Counted from the stretch's first letter, positions 44,007-52,091 are shown. The stretch: DNA of 64,000 nt from Bacillus mycoides (GCF_001757995.1 NZ_LXLV01000012.1:62001-126000), one strand, 5' to 3'. Made by a program: numbers and translations. Notes: generated by a model not told the origin, from the sequence alone.

Positions 44007-45335
44007 ATGTTGAAAGAGAAGAAAGATATTACAACTACAAAATCTAGTATATTGCATGAAAGAAGAAAAAATGCGGTGCCAGAAGGCCCTTACAATATTA
44101 CAGAGTTGTATGTGCAATCAGCAAAAGGCGCGATTATTACGGATGTAGATGGTAATGAACTAATCGATTTTGCGGGCGGAATTGGTATGCAAAACGTCGG
44201 ACATTGTCACCCGAAAGTAGTAAAGGCGATTCAAGATCAAGTGGAATCTTCTATCCATAGTTGTTTTCATGTAGCGCCGTATGAAAGTTATATTACACTG
44301 GCGGAAAGACTGAATGAGTTAACGCCAGGTGATTTCAAGAAAAAAACGATGTTTGCGAACAGCGGTGCTGAAGCAGTAGAAAATGCGGTGAAGATTGCTA
44401 GAAAAGCAACTGGAAGAAGCGCAATCGTTTCGTTTGAGCGTGCATATCACGGGCGTACACTTTTGACGATGTCACTTACAAGTAAGGTGAAACCGTACAA
44501 ACATGGATTTGGACCGTTTGCATCAGAAGTATACAAATTACCATATCCGTATTATTACCGCGCTGACGAAGGGCTAACACAAGAAGAAGTAGACGCGCAA
44601 ATTTTAGCGTATTTCGAACGCTTTATGTTAGAGGAAGTAGCAAGTGATAATATCGCTGCGATTATTTTGGAACCGCTTCAAGGAGAAGGCGGATTTATCG
44701 TTCCGACGACTACGTTCATGCAAGGTGTTCGAAATATTTGCGATAAGTACGGAATCATTATGATTGCGGATGAAATTCAAACTGGTTTCGCTCGTACGGG
44801 CAGCCTATTTGCAATGGATCATTTCGGCGTAGCTCCTGATTTAATGACATTTTCAAAATCAATTGCTGCTGGAATGCCGCTGAGCGCGATAACAGGAAGA
44901 GCGGATTTGATGGATGCACCTGGACCAGGTCAATTAGGTGGTACTTTCTCAGGAAGTCCAGCTGCTTGCGCGGCTGCATTAGCTGTTTTAGATGTAATCG
45001 AAGAAGAGAATTTAGTAAATCGCGCTGTAGAAATTGGCGAGCGCATGATGGAAGTGTTTAATAGCTGGAAAGAGAAATACGAACTAGTTGGCGATGTCAG
45101 GGGTCTTGGTGCTATGACTGCAATCGAGCTTGTGAAGGATAAAGAGACGAAAGAGCCAGCAGCAGAAGAAGTTAAAGCGATTATGAAGGAAACGCATAGT
45201 AAAGGGGTCATTACGATAAGCGCTGGTATTTATAGTAACGTACTTCGCTTCTTGCCGCCTCTTGTTATAACTGATGAACAGCTTGAAGAAGGGCTTACTA
45301 TTTTAGAAGCTGCTATTGCGAAACTATCAAAATAA
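44007..45335 (+). CDS. gabT: 4-aminobutyrate / 5-aminovalerate aminotransferase
   Basis: A 442-residue class III PLP aminotransferase that moves the terminal amino group of GABA or 5-aminovalerate to 2-oxoglutarate, giving a semialdehyde. Typical features: GGIGMQNVGHCHPKVV, FANSGAEAVENAVKIA, RAYHGRTLLTMSLTSKVKPY, IILEPLQGEGGFIVP, IADEIQTGFARTG, the PLP Lys in LMTFSKSIAAGMPLSA and GTFSGSPAACAA. Length is that of GabT/DavT. AAAAGGGG precedes ATG 44007. The neighbouring GlaH and LhgO genes point to 5-aminovalerate (lysine catabolism) as a natural substrate in addition to GABA. Confidence 0.92.
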   Translation: MLKEKKDITTTKSSILHERRKNAVPEGPYNITELYVQSAKGAIITDVDGNELIDFAGGIGMQNVGHCHPKVVKAIQDQVESSIHSCFHVAPYESYITLAERLNELTPGDFKKKTMFANSGAEAVENAVKIARKATGRSAIVSFERAYHGRTLLTMSLTSKVKPYKHGFGPFASEVYKLPYPYYYRADEGLTQEEVDAQILAYFERFMLEEVASDNIAAIILEPLQGEGGFIVPTTTFMQGVRNICDKYGIIMIADEIQTGFARTGSLFAMDHFGVAPDLMTFSKSIAAGMPLSAITGRADLMDAPGPGQLGGTFSGSPAACAAALAVLDVIEEENLVNRAVEIGERMMEVFNSWKEKYELVGDVRGLGAMTAIELVKDKETKEPAAEEVKAIMKETHSKGVITISAGIYSNVLRFLPPLVITDEQLEEGLTILEAAIAKLSK

Positions 45336-45356
45336 AAAAATGGTGGGGGCAGGGGA

Positions 45357-46799
45357 ATGAAGTTTTTCAATTATATAAACGGTGAGTGGAGAGAGCCTTC
45401 CACGAATGCATACATTAAAAATTATAATCCGCATAACGGGGAAGTACTAGGTGAATTCCCGTTTAGTTCGGTAGAAGATACACGAGTAGCAATCGCATCA
45501 GCGAAAGAGGCTTTTCATAAATGGCAAAAGTTATCGTTTCAAGAAAGAGCAAATTATTTATGGAAAGCGGCAGCTATTTTAAAAGAAAAGGTAAATGAAG
45601 TTGGCCGGGATGTAACGAATGAAGAAGGAAAGACGATTGCAGAAGGAATAGGAGAGACGAAGCGGGCGATTAGCATTCTTGAATATTATGCCGGGGAAGC
45701 AAATCAGCCGATCGGAGAGATCATCCCGTCTGCTAATGAAAGTACAATGCTTTACAGTAAACGTGTAGCAGTAGGACCAGTTGGATTAATTACGCCATGA
45801 AACTTTCCGATTGCGATTCCAGCGTGGAAAATGGCGCCGGCACTAATTTACGGAAATACGATTGTCATTAAGCCGGCTGAAGTTACGCCAAAATCTGTGT
45901 ACCATCTTGTAAATGCTTTTCATGAGGCAGGCATTCCGGCGGGCGTTATAAATTGTGTGTTCGGTAAAGGCTCTGAAGTTGGGGCAGAATTGACAGGAAA
46001 TCCGGATATAAAAGCGGTGTCCTTTACTGGTTCTAATCACGTTGGAAACATCATTCAAAAGGCAGCCGTTGAAACTAGGAAAAAAGTACAGTTAGAAATG
46101 GGCGGGAAAAATCCGTTAGTTGTATTAAAAGATGCCGATATTGAAAAGGCAGTAAATATTGCGATAAAAGGTGCGTTTATGTCAACGGGGCAAAAATGTA
46201 CCGCAACAAGTAGAGTGATCGTAGAAGGGGAAATTTATGAAGCATTCAAGGGTCGACTGTTGCAACGAACGGAAGCTCTTACAGTTGGGAACCCGTTAGA
46301 ACCGGATACATTTATGGGCCCATGTGTTTCCAAAGGACAGCAGCAATCTATTTTATCGATGATTGAAGTAGGAAAAGGAGAGGCTTCTTTACTGTATGGA
46401 GGCAGCGTGCCAGACGAAGCTGAACTGCAGCGAGGGTGTTATGTTTTACCGACTATTTTTGAAAATGTCGATAAAGATGCACGCATTGCAAGAGAAGAAA
46501 TTTTCGGCCCAGTTATATGTTTATTTAAAGTGAATAGTTATGAAGAAGCAGTTTCTTTAGCGAATGATACAGAATACGGACTAAGTGCATCGATTTGTAC
46601 GAATAATTTAAGTTTGTCGCAAAAGTTTATTGATGATATGGAAGTTGGAATGGTACACGTGAATTCAGAAACTGCAGGAGCAGAACCACAAGTTCCGTTT
46701 GGCGGAATGAAAAACTCTAGTGCTGGACCGCGTGAACAAGGAAAAGCGGCTAAAGAATTTTACACGAGAATAAAGACAGTATACGTAGATCAAGTATAA
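45357..46799 (+). pseudogene. Semialdehyde dehydrogenase (GabD/KGSADH type), split by a TGA at a conserved Trp
   Basis: The frame of 480 codons encodes a complete NAD(P)-dependent aldehyde dehydrogenase: ITP[14 protein letters not shown], VIKPAEVTP, SFTGSNHVG, LEMGGKNPL with the catalytic Glu, TGQKCTATSRV with the catalytic Cys, EEIFGPVICLF and the PFGGMKNSSAGPREQG end. Codon 148 (45798-45800) is TGA where the near-invariant TPWNFP has Trp, so one G-to-A change explains the break. The C-terminal SSAGPREQG pattern is like 2-oxoglutarate semialdehyde dehydrogenases, but its place behind gabT suggests succinate or glutarate semialdehyde as substrate. It follows gabT by 21 bases with RBS GGGGGCAGGGG. 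Confidence 0.85.
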
Positions 46800-46831
46800 G
46801 CGACAAAAAATATAGTAACGGAGGATGAAAT

Positions 46832-47185
46832 ATGCGTAAAGGGACATTTTTTATGGCGGGACATTCGAGACTTCCGAAAGGGATGGCTGTTCGCAGTATG
46901 TACGAGACACTAACAATTACAATTGAGGCAGATCATAAATATCATGTCATTATTGAAGCGTCATGTACGCTTGCGACAGAGCATGGTAGAGACTTCGTCG
47001 CTCAAATGTTGAGAGGACATAGTTTGCAAGATGGTATTGAAGAAATCGTACAAGATATTATGGACCATTATCAAGGAAAAGCGCAAAATGCCATCGTTAG
47101 TGCGGTAAAAGATTTACATCGCCAATACGTAAGTTATTTAAATGATGAACAGCCCAGGGGAGAGTACGAGGAAACAACACCATAA
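46832..47185 (+). CDS. DUF3870 domain protein
   Basis: A 117-residue soluble protein: MRKGTFFMAGHSRLPKGMAV, then TIEADHKYHVIIEASCTLAT and FVAQMLRGHSLQDGIEEIVQ. This matches DUF3870, a family found beside amino acid and glutarate or proline catabolic genes in Firmicutes, without known reaction. One Cys (EASCT) lies in the centre of the conserved part. It begins 32 bases after the dehydrogenase, behind GGAGG, so it belongs to the same operon. Its stop codon overlaps the first bases of RNA element 1. A role as chaperone or accessory factor of the pathway is only a guess. Confidence 0.8.
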   Translation: MRKGTFFMAGHSRLPKGMAVRSMYETLTITIEADHKYHVIIEASCTLATEHGRDFVAQMLRGHSLQDGIEEIVQDIMDHYQGKAQNAIVSAVKDLHRQYVSYLNDEQPRGEYEETTP

Positions 47186-47256
47186 AAACTGTCTAGTTTA
47201 CAACCATAAACGAGAGCCAGTTGTATTTCCGTTAACGGGATACGACTGGCTTTTTA
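47182..47256 (+). ncRNA. Structured RNA element 1 (terminator-like hairpin with conserved 5' box)
   Basis: ATAAAAACTGTCTA at 47182-47195 is followed by a hairpin GAGCCAGTTGTATTTCCG...CGGGATACGACTGGC and TTTTTATA. The 14-base box and GAGCCAGTTGTA recur in the same order in element 2 upstream of glaH. It could be a simple terminator after the DUF3870 gene, but the shared 5' box suggests a common regulatory element. It lies 20 bases before the RBS of the small Cys-rich gene. Confidence 0.5.
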
Positions 47257-47275
47257 TATTGAGGAGGCAAAAACT

Positions 47276-47404
47276 ATGAAAAAATTAAGTGAAGTTCAAG
47301 TTGTAAAACAAGAGACGAAAAAAGGAGGATGTGCGGAAAGTAAGGGGATTTGTAAAATGTGTAAAGTATGTCGAGAAAATAATAAAAAACGAATTGACAG
47401 TTAG
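47276..47404 (+). CDS. 42-residue cysteine-rich small protein (CX6CX2CX2C)
   Basis: ATG 47276 lies behind GAGGAGGC and opens 42 codons: MKKLSEVQVVKQETKKGGCA, then ESKGICKMCKVCRENNKKRI and DS. Four Cys in the pattern C-X6-C-X2-C-X2-C, surrounded by Lys and Arg, suggest a bound Zn or Fe-S cluster. No known family is recognised. It sits between the DUF3870 gene and glaH, flanked by the two similar RNA elements. The strong RBS and clean codon use support translation. A ferredoxin-like or metal-delivery role for the iron enzyme GlaH is speculation. Confidence 0.6.
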   Translation: MKKLSEVQVVKQETKKGGCAESKGICKMCKVCRENNKKRIDS

Positions 47405-47498
47405 AATATTTTGAATTATTATTTAATTAATAAGATCCATACGAGAAATTAGCCTTCTCTATATCCGATCTTGCTTTCCTGTTTTACAAATATTTTCA

Positions 47499-47610
47499 TA
47501 AAAACTGTCTATTATTATTGTACTTTAAGAGATTAAAGAACACTCGTAATTATGAGCCAGTTGTACGTTTCTACGATTTTATGTCGTGGATGCGTATGAC
47601 TGGCTTTTTC
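47499..47610 (+). ncRNA. Structured RNA element 2, related to element 1
   Basis: ATAAAAACTGTCTA at 47499-47512 is identical to the start of element 1. After about 42 bases follows GAGCCAGTTGTACG, a longer loop arm (TCTACGATTTTATGTCGTGGA) and TGCGTATGACTGGCTTTTT. It stands 105 bases upstream of glaH in a region without coding sequence. It may be an attenuator or the leader of an mRNA responding to a pathway metabolite. Confidence 0.5.
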
Positions 47611-47615
47611 GATGT

Positions 47616-47677
47616 TAGGGCAGTAAGACCGAATCTCAGCATAAGAAGATAAGGATAACTGTCTGTAAAAAGCGTCC
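47616..47677 (+). repeat. bcr-like repeat fragment upstream of glaH
   Basis: AGGGCAGTAAGACC, CTCAGC, AAGAAG, GGATAACTGTCTGTAAAAAGCG follow the same order as the 5' half of bcr1 (GGGCAGTAAGACC, TCAGCG, AAGAAGTTAGG, GATCAACTGCCCGTAAAAGC). There is no 3' half and no TTTAT flank, so it is a decayed or distant relative of bcr1. Confidence 0.4.
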
Positions 47678-47713
47678 ATAAGTTCTTCATATTTAAATTA
47701 GGGAGGAATTGAA

Positions 47714-48652
47714 ATGTCGATTATTACAGAACAAAGTATGAAGATGAAATTTGCAAAGAAATATGAGGGATATGAAATTGTTCCTCATCCAGAGCATAAG
47801 CGTTTATATCATATTGTGTTAAATCAGCAATTGCTTAAGCAGTTTTTTGAAGAGGTAAAAGAGCATTCAGAGCAGTCATTACAATACATTCCTTATTCTC
47901 GATTTAATCTTGCTGATGGAATGAGAAAGATTTTTGGGCAATCATTTATGGATAACATTCGCGGCATTGTTCATGACCGTGAAACGGGCGGATTTACAAT
48001 TGGGGTACAAGGTGAAACGTCAGATCCAGCAGACTACGTGAAATTTGCAACAGCATTAACACATTTAATCGGAGAGCCAAACTTTGATGCAATGACAGGA
48101 ACGTATTATGCTAGATTTAATGTGAAAGATACAGATAGTAGTGACTCTTACCTTCGTCAAGCGTACCGATTGTTTACACTTCATACAGACGGTACATTCG
48201 TTGATGAACCGACAGATTGGCTTCTTATGATGAAAATTGAAGAGCAAAATGCAGTAGGAGGGGAATCCCGTTTACTACATTTAGACGATTGGGAAGACCT
48301 TCAAAAGTTTAGAAATCATTCACTCGCATCTGTTAAAGTTACGTATAAAGCACCACCAAGTAAAAATGCGCAAGAAATCGTCTATCGTGAAACATTTTTT
48401 GATGTAAATAACGCACCATGTATTTGTTTTATTGATCAGTTCGCTTATCCAGATAATATTGAACAAGCAAACTATCTGAAAGACTTATCATATTCTGTTG
48501 AAAACTCACCAGCAACACATGCATTGAAATTACCAATTGGTGACTTAGTTCTTTTAAACAACTTATTTTGGATGCATGGAAGAGCTGCGTTTGAAAAAAA
48601 TAAAGATTTATATAGAGAACTAATGCGTCAGCGTGGTTGTTTTTCTAAATAA
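47714..48652 (+). CDS. glaH: Glutarate 2-hydroxylase (Fe(II)/2-oxoglutarate dioxygenase, CsiD/GlaH)
   Basis: A 312-residue CsiD-family dioxygenase that hydroxylates glutarate to L-2-hydroxyglutarate while decarboxylating 2-oxoglutarate. Fe(II) ligands are visible as the HxD pair in LFTLHTDGTFVDEP (about residues 156-158) and the distal His in NNLFWMHGRAAF (about 287); the 2-oxoglutarate-binding Arg is in RELMRQRGCF. The conserved DNIRGIVHDRETGGF and RFNVKDTDSSDSYLRQAYR segments are typical. GGGAGGAA precedes ATG 47714. It stands directly before lhgO, whose product oxidises its product, as in E. coli csiD-lhgO-gabDTP. Confidence 0.92.
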   Translation: MSIITEQSMKMKFAKKYEGYEIVPHPEHKRLYHIVLNQQLLKQFFEEVKEHSEQSLQYIPYSRFNLADGMRKIFGQSFMDNIRGIVHDRETGGFTIGVQGETSDPADYVKFATALTHLIGEPNFDAMTGTYYARFNVKDTDSSDSYLRQAYRLFTLHTDGTFVDEPTDWLLMMKIEEQNAVGGESRLLHLDDWEDLQKFRNHSLASVKVTYKAPPSKNAQEIVYRETFFDVNNAPCICFIDQFAYPDNIEQANYLKDLSYSVENSPATHALKLPIGDLVLLNNLFWMHGRAAFEKNKDLYRELMRQRGCFSK

Positions 48653-48659
48653 TATGTAC

Positions 48660-48690
48660 GGCGGGTCTTTCAAGGAGACCTGCCTTTTAT
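48660..48690 (+). terminator. Hairpin between glaH and lhgO
   Basis: GGCGGGTCT pairs with AGACCTGCC followed by TTTTAT, directly before the lhgO RBS. It may reduce readthrough from glaH into lhgO without separating the two fully. Confidence 0.72.
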
Positions 48691-48710
48691 ACTATTAAGG
48701 GGGAAGTAGG

Positions 48711-49913
48711 ATGTATGACTTTATAATTATTGGCGGAGGAATTGTTGGTCTATCAACTGGGATGGCTTTAACGAAAAAATTCCCTCGTGCGAAAATCGCG
48801 ATCATTGAAAAAGAAAAGGAACTTGCACATCATCAAACTGGACATAATAGCGGAGTAATTCATTCTGGAATTTATTATAAACCAGGGAGTTATAAAGCGA
48901 AGTTTGCCAAAGAAGGAAACGCAGCTATGGTTCAATTTTGTAAAGAAAATGACATCGCTTATGACATGTGCGGAAAAGTAATTGTCGCTACAGAAAAGGA
49001 AGAGCTTCCTCTTTTACATAACTTATATGAGAGAGGCTTACAAAATGATTTACACATTTCCAAAATAGATAAGGAAGAATTAGCTGAAATTGAACCGCAT
49101 GTAAAGGGACTTGGCGCAATCCGTGTTCCATCTTGCGGGATTGCTGATTATAAAGGAGTAAGTTATGCATTTGCTCGCTTAATTCAGGAAAGCGGGGGAG
49201 AAGTACATTTAGGAACAGCGGCAGAGCGTATTACGGAGAAAAAAGACGCCGTAACAATTGAGACGAATCAAGGTGTATTTAAAACGAAATTTCTCATTAA
49301 CTGCGCCGGCTTACATAGTGATCGCATTGCGAAAAAGACAGGGATATTAACGGATATGAAAATTGTTCCGTTTCGTGGTGAATATTACGAACTTGTCCCA
49401 GAAAAACGCTATCTTGTAAAACATTTAATCTATCCAGTTCCAAATCCGGAATTCCCGTTTTTAGGTGTTCATTTTACAAGAATGATAAACGGAGACGTAC
49501 ATGCAGGACCAAACGCAGTATTAAGCTTCAAACGAGAAGGCTATACGAAAACAGACTTCAACATAAAAGACTTCATGGAAACAATGACATATACAGGCTT
49601 TTGGAAAATGGCGATGCCCAATATGAAAGAAGGCATAAAAGAAATGGTGCGCTCATTTAGTAAACAATCATTTTTAAAAAGCTTGCAGCGCCTAATACCA
49701 GAACTTACAGAAAAAGATATCGTGCCAACCCATGCAGGTGTACGGGCACAAGCCATTTTATCAAACGGAAATATGGTTGATGACTTCTGCATTATTCCCG
49801 GCATCAATTCTCTGCATATTTGCAACGCACCGTCTCCGGCTGCAACAGCAAGTATAAAGATTGGTGAGGAAATTGCTAAGCAAGTGCCGGATGTGGTGGC
49901 GGTTAGGGTTTGA
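48711..49913 (+). CDS. lhgO: L-2-hydroxyglutarate oxidase / dehydrogenase
   Basis: A 400-residue FAD-dependent enzyme of the DAO family. The N-terminal dinucleotide motif is YDFIIIGGGIVGLSTGMAL, followed by AIIEKEKELAHHQTGHNSGV and IHSGIYYKPGSYKAKF, typical of LhgO/YgaF, and later the FRGEYYELVPEKRYLVKHLI, YPVPNPEFPFLGVHFT and HAGPNAVLSFKREGY segments. It oxidises L-2-hydroxyglutarate to 2-oxoglutarate, passing electrons to the quinone pool. GGGGGAAG precedes ATG 48711. It completes the glutarate branch of lysine catabolism started by the genes upstream. Confidence 0.92.
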   Translation: MYDFIIIGGGIVGLSTGMALTKKFPRAKIAIIEKEKELAHHQTGHNSGVIHSGIYYKPGSYKAKFAKEGNAAMVQFCKENDIAYDMCGKVIVATEKEELPLLHNLYERGLQNDLHISKIDKEELAEIEPHVKGLGAIRVPSCGIADYKGVSYAFARLIQESGGEVHLGTAAERITEKKDAVTIETNQGVFKTKFLINCAGLHSDRIAKKTGILTDMKIVPFRGEYYELVPEKRYLVKHLIYPVPNPEFPFLGVHFTRMINGDVHAGPNAVLSFKREGYTKTDFNIKDFMETMTYTGFWKMAMPNMKEGIKEMVRSFSKQSFLKSLQRLIPELTEKDIVPTHAGVRAQAILSNGNMVDDFCIIPGINSLHICNAPSPAATASIKIGEEIAKQVPDVVAVRV

Positions 49914-49982
49914 TGGGTCCTCCATAATTGGAAATATTATTTTTTCCAATAAGTAATTAATCGAATTATAAATTATCCATAA

Positions 49983-50117
49983 ATGTCCGTTTGTGGAACT
50001 ACGTTTATTGAACTCAGCGCCGATAATGAAGAGAACTTTTTTGTTAAGCATTAGGGCTACAAAATTGAAAAAACATTTAAAGAAAATGCGATATCACTTC
50101 TATTTTTAGCTTATTAA
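49983..50117 (+). pseudogene. Gene scrap resembling a GNAT acetyltransferase C-terminus
   Basis: One plus-strand frame reads CGTTFIELSADNEENFFVKH, a TAG, then GYKIEKTFKENAISLLFLAY and a stop. FIELSADNEEN...FY..GYK is how many GNAT acetyltransferases end. There is no proper start, and the frame has an internal stop, so this is a remnant at best. Confidence 0.4.
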
Positions 50118-50166
50118 AATAGGCTTTATAGTAAGAATTTCTAAAAATATAAAGGAGGGATATGCT

Positions 50167-50628
50167 TTGTTTCCAGGTACTTTATATGAAACACATGTTA
50201 AAACAAAAAATTTAGAAGTAGCAAAAGAGTTTTATACTAAACTTGGATTATTTCATGCTCACACTATTGAAGAACGCCGTGTAGCATTCTTTTGGTTTGA
50301 TAAAGAAAATAAGAAGGAACAGATGCTGGGCGTTTGGGAGGTATCAGAAGAAGCATTCCATACAAGTCACTTTGCATTCAAGGTTAACTATGAAGAAATC
50401 ATTCATGCAAGAGAATGGCTTCTTAATAAAGGAATAAACCCAAGGGCCGCTTCTGGTCTTGAACCTTTCGAGCCCATGGTTCAAACCTGGACACCTACTG
50501 CAAATCTTTATTTTTATGATCCTGATGGCAATTCTTTAGAATTTTTGTGTTTACTTCCTGAAAAGAAAAAAGTAAAACAAGATGTCATGTATTTAAGTGA
50601 GTGGGAAAGCTTGGAGAGTGAAGAATAA
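50167..50628 (+). CDS. VOC superfamily (glyoxalase/bleomycin resistance-like) protein
   Basis: A 153-residue protein made of one vicinal-oxygen-chelate domain: LYETHVKTKNLEVAKEFYTK with the first metal His, HTSHFAFKVNYEEIIHAREW, and YFYDPDGNSLEFLCLL with the final Glu. Full-length members of this kind include fosfomycin-type thiol transferases, dioxygenases and unknown enzymes; the substrate cannot be told. The start is TTG 50167 behind AAAGGAGGG. It lies alone between lhgO and a bcr1 copy and ends in a strong terminator. Confidence 0.83.
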   Translation: MFPGTLYETHVKTKNLEVAKEFYTKLGLFHAHTIEERRVAFFWFDKENKKEQMLGVWEVSEEAFHTSHFAFKVNYEEIIHAREWLLNKGINPRAASGLEPFEPMVQTWTPTANLYFYDPDGNSLEFLCLLPEKKKVKQDVMYLSEWESLESEE

Positions 50629-50675
50629 ATTTGATTTTTAACTTAAATCCCGCCAAACTATTTTCAAAGGAGCTA

Positions 50676-50738
50676 TAACCTTGCCAAAGTGGAAAAGCTA
50701 TGGTTTAAATCACCCCTGAGTTTTCGGGGGATTTTTTT
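50676..50738 (+). terminator. Terminator after the VOC gene, overlapped by a 12-codon ORF
   Basis: CCCCTGA pairs with TCGGGGG followed by ATTTTTTT (50709-50738). Upstream, AAAGGAGCTATAACC is a good RBS for TTG CCA AAG TGG at 50682, a 12-codon ORF (MPKWKSYGLNHP) whose stop codon lies inside the hairpin. This could be a leader peptide or the start of a lost gene. Confidence 0.7.
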
Positions 50739-50777
50739 GTTTTGAGGTTTAGTGCGTGTGGGGCTGATTGGAGATTA

Positions 50778-50830
50778 ATGATCACCAACTGTCTACTGTA
50801 TAAAAAAGTAGACAGTGGTGTCCGTTTTTT
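50778..50830 (+). terminator. Second hairpin with T run
   Basis: CAACTGTCTACT pairs imperfectly with AGTAGACAGTGGTG around TGTATAAAAA, followed by TCCGTTTTTTT. It may be a further terminator or a small RNA 3' end. Confidence 0.55.
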
Positions 50831-50847
50831 TGAAAAATATATACAGA

Positions 50848-51004
50848 TTTATCCCGCATTAACGGGCAGTAAGACCCCCACCTCAAAATTCAGCGAAAGC
50901 AAAGAAGTTAGGTGGGGGATCAACTGCCCGTAAAAGCCCGATTGGTTCAACTAATAATCAGTGGGGGATGAACAAAACCCCCACTGATTAAAGTTTCACT
51001 TTAT
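50848..51004 (+). repeat. bcr1 repeat element, full length (copy E)
   Basis: Begins TTTATCCCGCATTAACGGGC and ends AAAGTTTCACTTTAT with TTTAT at both ends. It ends 10 bases before the sigma-54 promoter of the proline racemase gene. Confidence 0.9.
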
Positions 51005-51014
51005 ACCCTATGCG

Positions 51015-51031
51015 TTGGCATGATACTTGCA
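51015..51031 (+). promoter_or_regulatory. Sigma-54 (SigL) promoter of the proline racemase operon
   Basis: TTGGCATGATACTTGCA has GG and GC 12 bases apart with TGGCA and TTGCA boxes, a close match to the -24/-12 consensus TGGCACN5TTGCW. It is 36 bases before the start codon. Sigma-54 promoters need an enhancer-binding activator, which must act from another locus or from the bcr1 side upstream, since none is encoded here. Confidence 0.75.
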
Positions 51032-51067
51032 ATAAAAATAGTATCAACATATAGGGGAGAGATAGAA

Positions 51068-52072
51068 ATGAAGGTTAGTAAAATATACACAACAATTGAT
51101 GCTCACGTAGCTGGGGAACCGCTTCGAATCATTACAGGCGGAGTGCCGGAAATCAAGGGAGAAACGCAGCTAGAAAGACGCGCATACTGTATGGAACATT
51201 TGGATCATCTTCGCGAAATTCTTATGTACGAACCGAGAGGCCATCACGGAATGTATGGCTGTATCATTACTCCGCCTGCAAGTGCTCACGCTGATTTTGG
51301 TGTGTTATTTATGCACAATGAAGGCTGGAGTACGATGTGCGGTCACGGCATTATTGCTGTTATTACAGTAGGAATTGAAACTGGTATGTTTGAAGTGACA
51401 GGTAAAAAACAAAAATTCATTATTGATAGCCCTGCGGGGGAAGTTATTGCGTACGCAAAATTTAACGGGGGCGAAGTAGAGTCAGTATCATTCGAAAACG
51501 TTCCTTCGTTCGTATATAAGAAAGACGTTCCTATTAAAATAGATAACTATGAATTTCAAGTAGATATCGCGTTTGGCGGAGCATTTTATGCTGTAGTGGA
51601 TAGTAAAGAATTTGGTTTGAAAGTTGATTTCAAAGACTTACCTGCTATTCAAACGTGGGGCGGTAAAATTAAACACTACATTGAAAGCCAAATGGAAGTA
51701 AAACATCCACTTGAAGAAGATTTAAAAGGAATATACGGCGTTATTTTCTCAGACGAACCGAAAGGGAAAGACGCTACTTTACGAAATGTAACGATCTTCG
51801 CTGACGGGCAAGTAGACCGTTCCCCTTGCGGCACAGGAACTTCCGCAAGAATCGCAACTCTTTTTGAAAAAGATGCCTTACAAAAAGGAGAGATTTTCGT
51901 CCATGAATGCATTACTGACGGCCAATTTGAGGGAGAAGTATTGTCGGTAACAGAGATAGATAAATACGAAGCAGTCGTTCCGAAAGTGACGGGGAATGCG
52001 TTTATTACAGGATTCCACCAGTTTGTTGTAGATCCGAGAGATGTTTTGAATCGGGGGTTTTTGTTAGGATAA
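51068..52072 (+). CDS. Proline racemase / 4-hydroxyproline 2-epimerase family protein
   Basis: A 334-residue cofactor-independent racemase. Both catalytic Cys are present: [10 protein letters not shown] (about residue 91) and [15 protein letters not shown] (about residue 253). Having Cys at both places fits racemases and epimerases and argues against the trans-3-hydroxyproline dehydratase subgroup, which carries Thr or Ser at one of them. Other family segments are [28 protein letters not shown] and FAGAFYA-like [11 protein letters not shown]. The frame opens 48 bases upstream, but AGGGGAGAGATAG sets ATG 51068. It is the first gene behind a sigma-54 promoter and is followed by an ornithine-cyclodeaminase-like reductase. 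Confidence 0.88.
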   Translation: MKVSKIYTTIDAHVAGEPLRIITGGVPEIKGETQLERRAYCMEHLDHLREILMYEPRGHHGMYGCIITPPASAHADFGVLFMHNEGWSTMCGHGIIAVITVGIETGMFEVTGKKQKFIIDSPAGEVIAYAKFNGGEVESVSFENVPSFVYKKDVPIKIDNYEFQVDIAFGGAFYAVVDSKEFGLKVDFKDLPAIQTWGGKIKHYIESQMEVKHPLEEDLKGIYGVIFSDEPKGKDATLRNVTIFADGQVDRSPCGTGTSARIATLFEKDALQKGEIFVHECITDGQFEGEVLSVTEIDKYEAVVPKVTGNAFITGFHQFVVDPRDVLNRGFLLG

Positions 52073-52091
52073 AAGGAGGAGGTGAAAAAAT

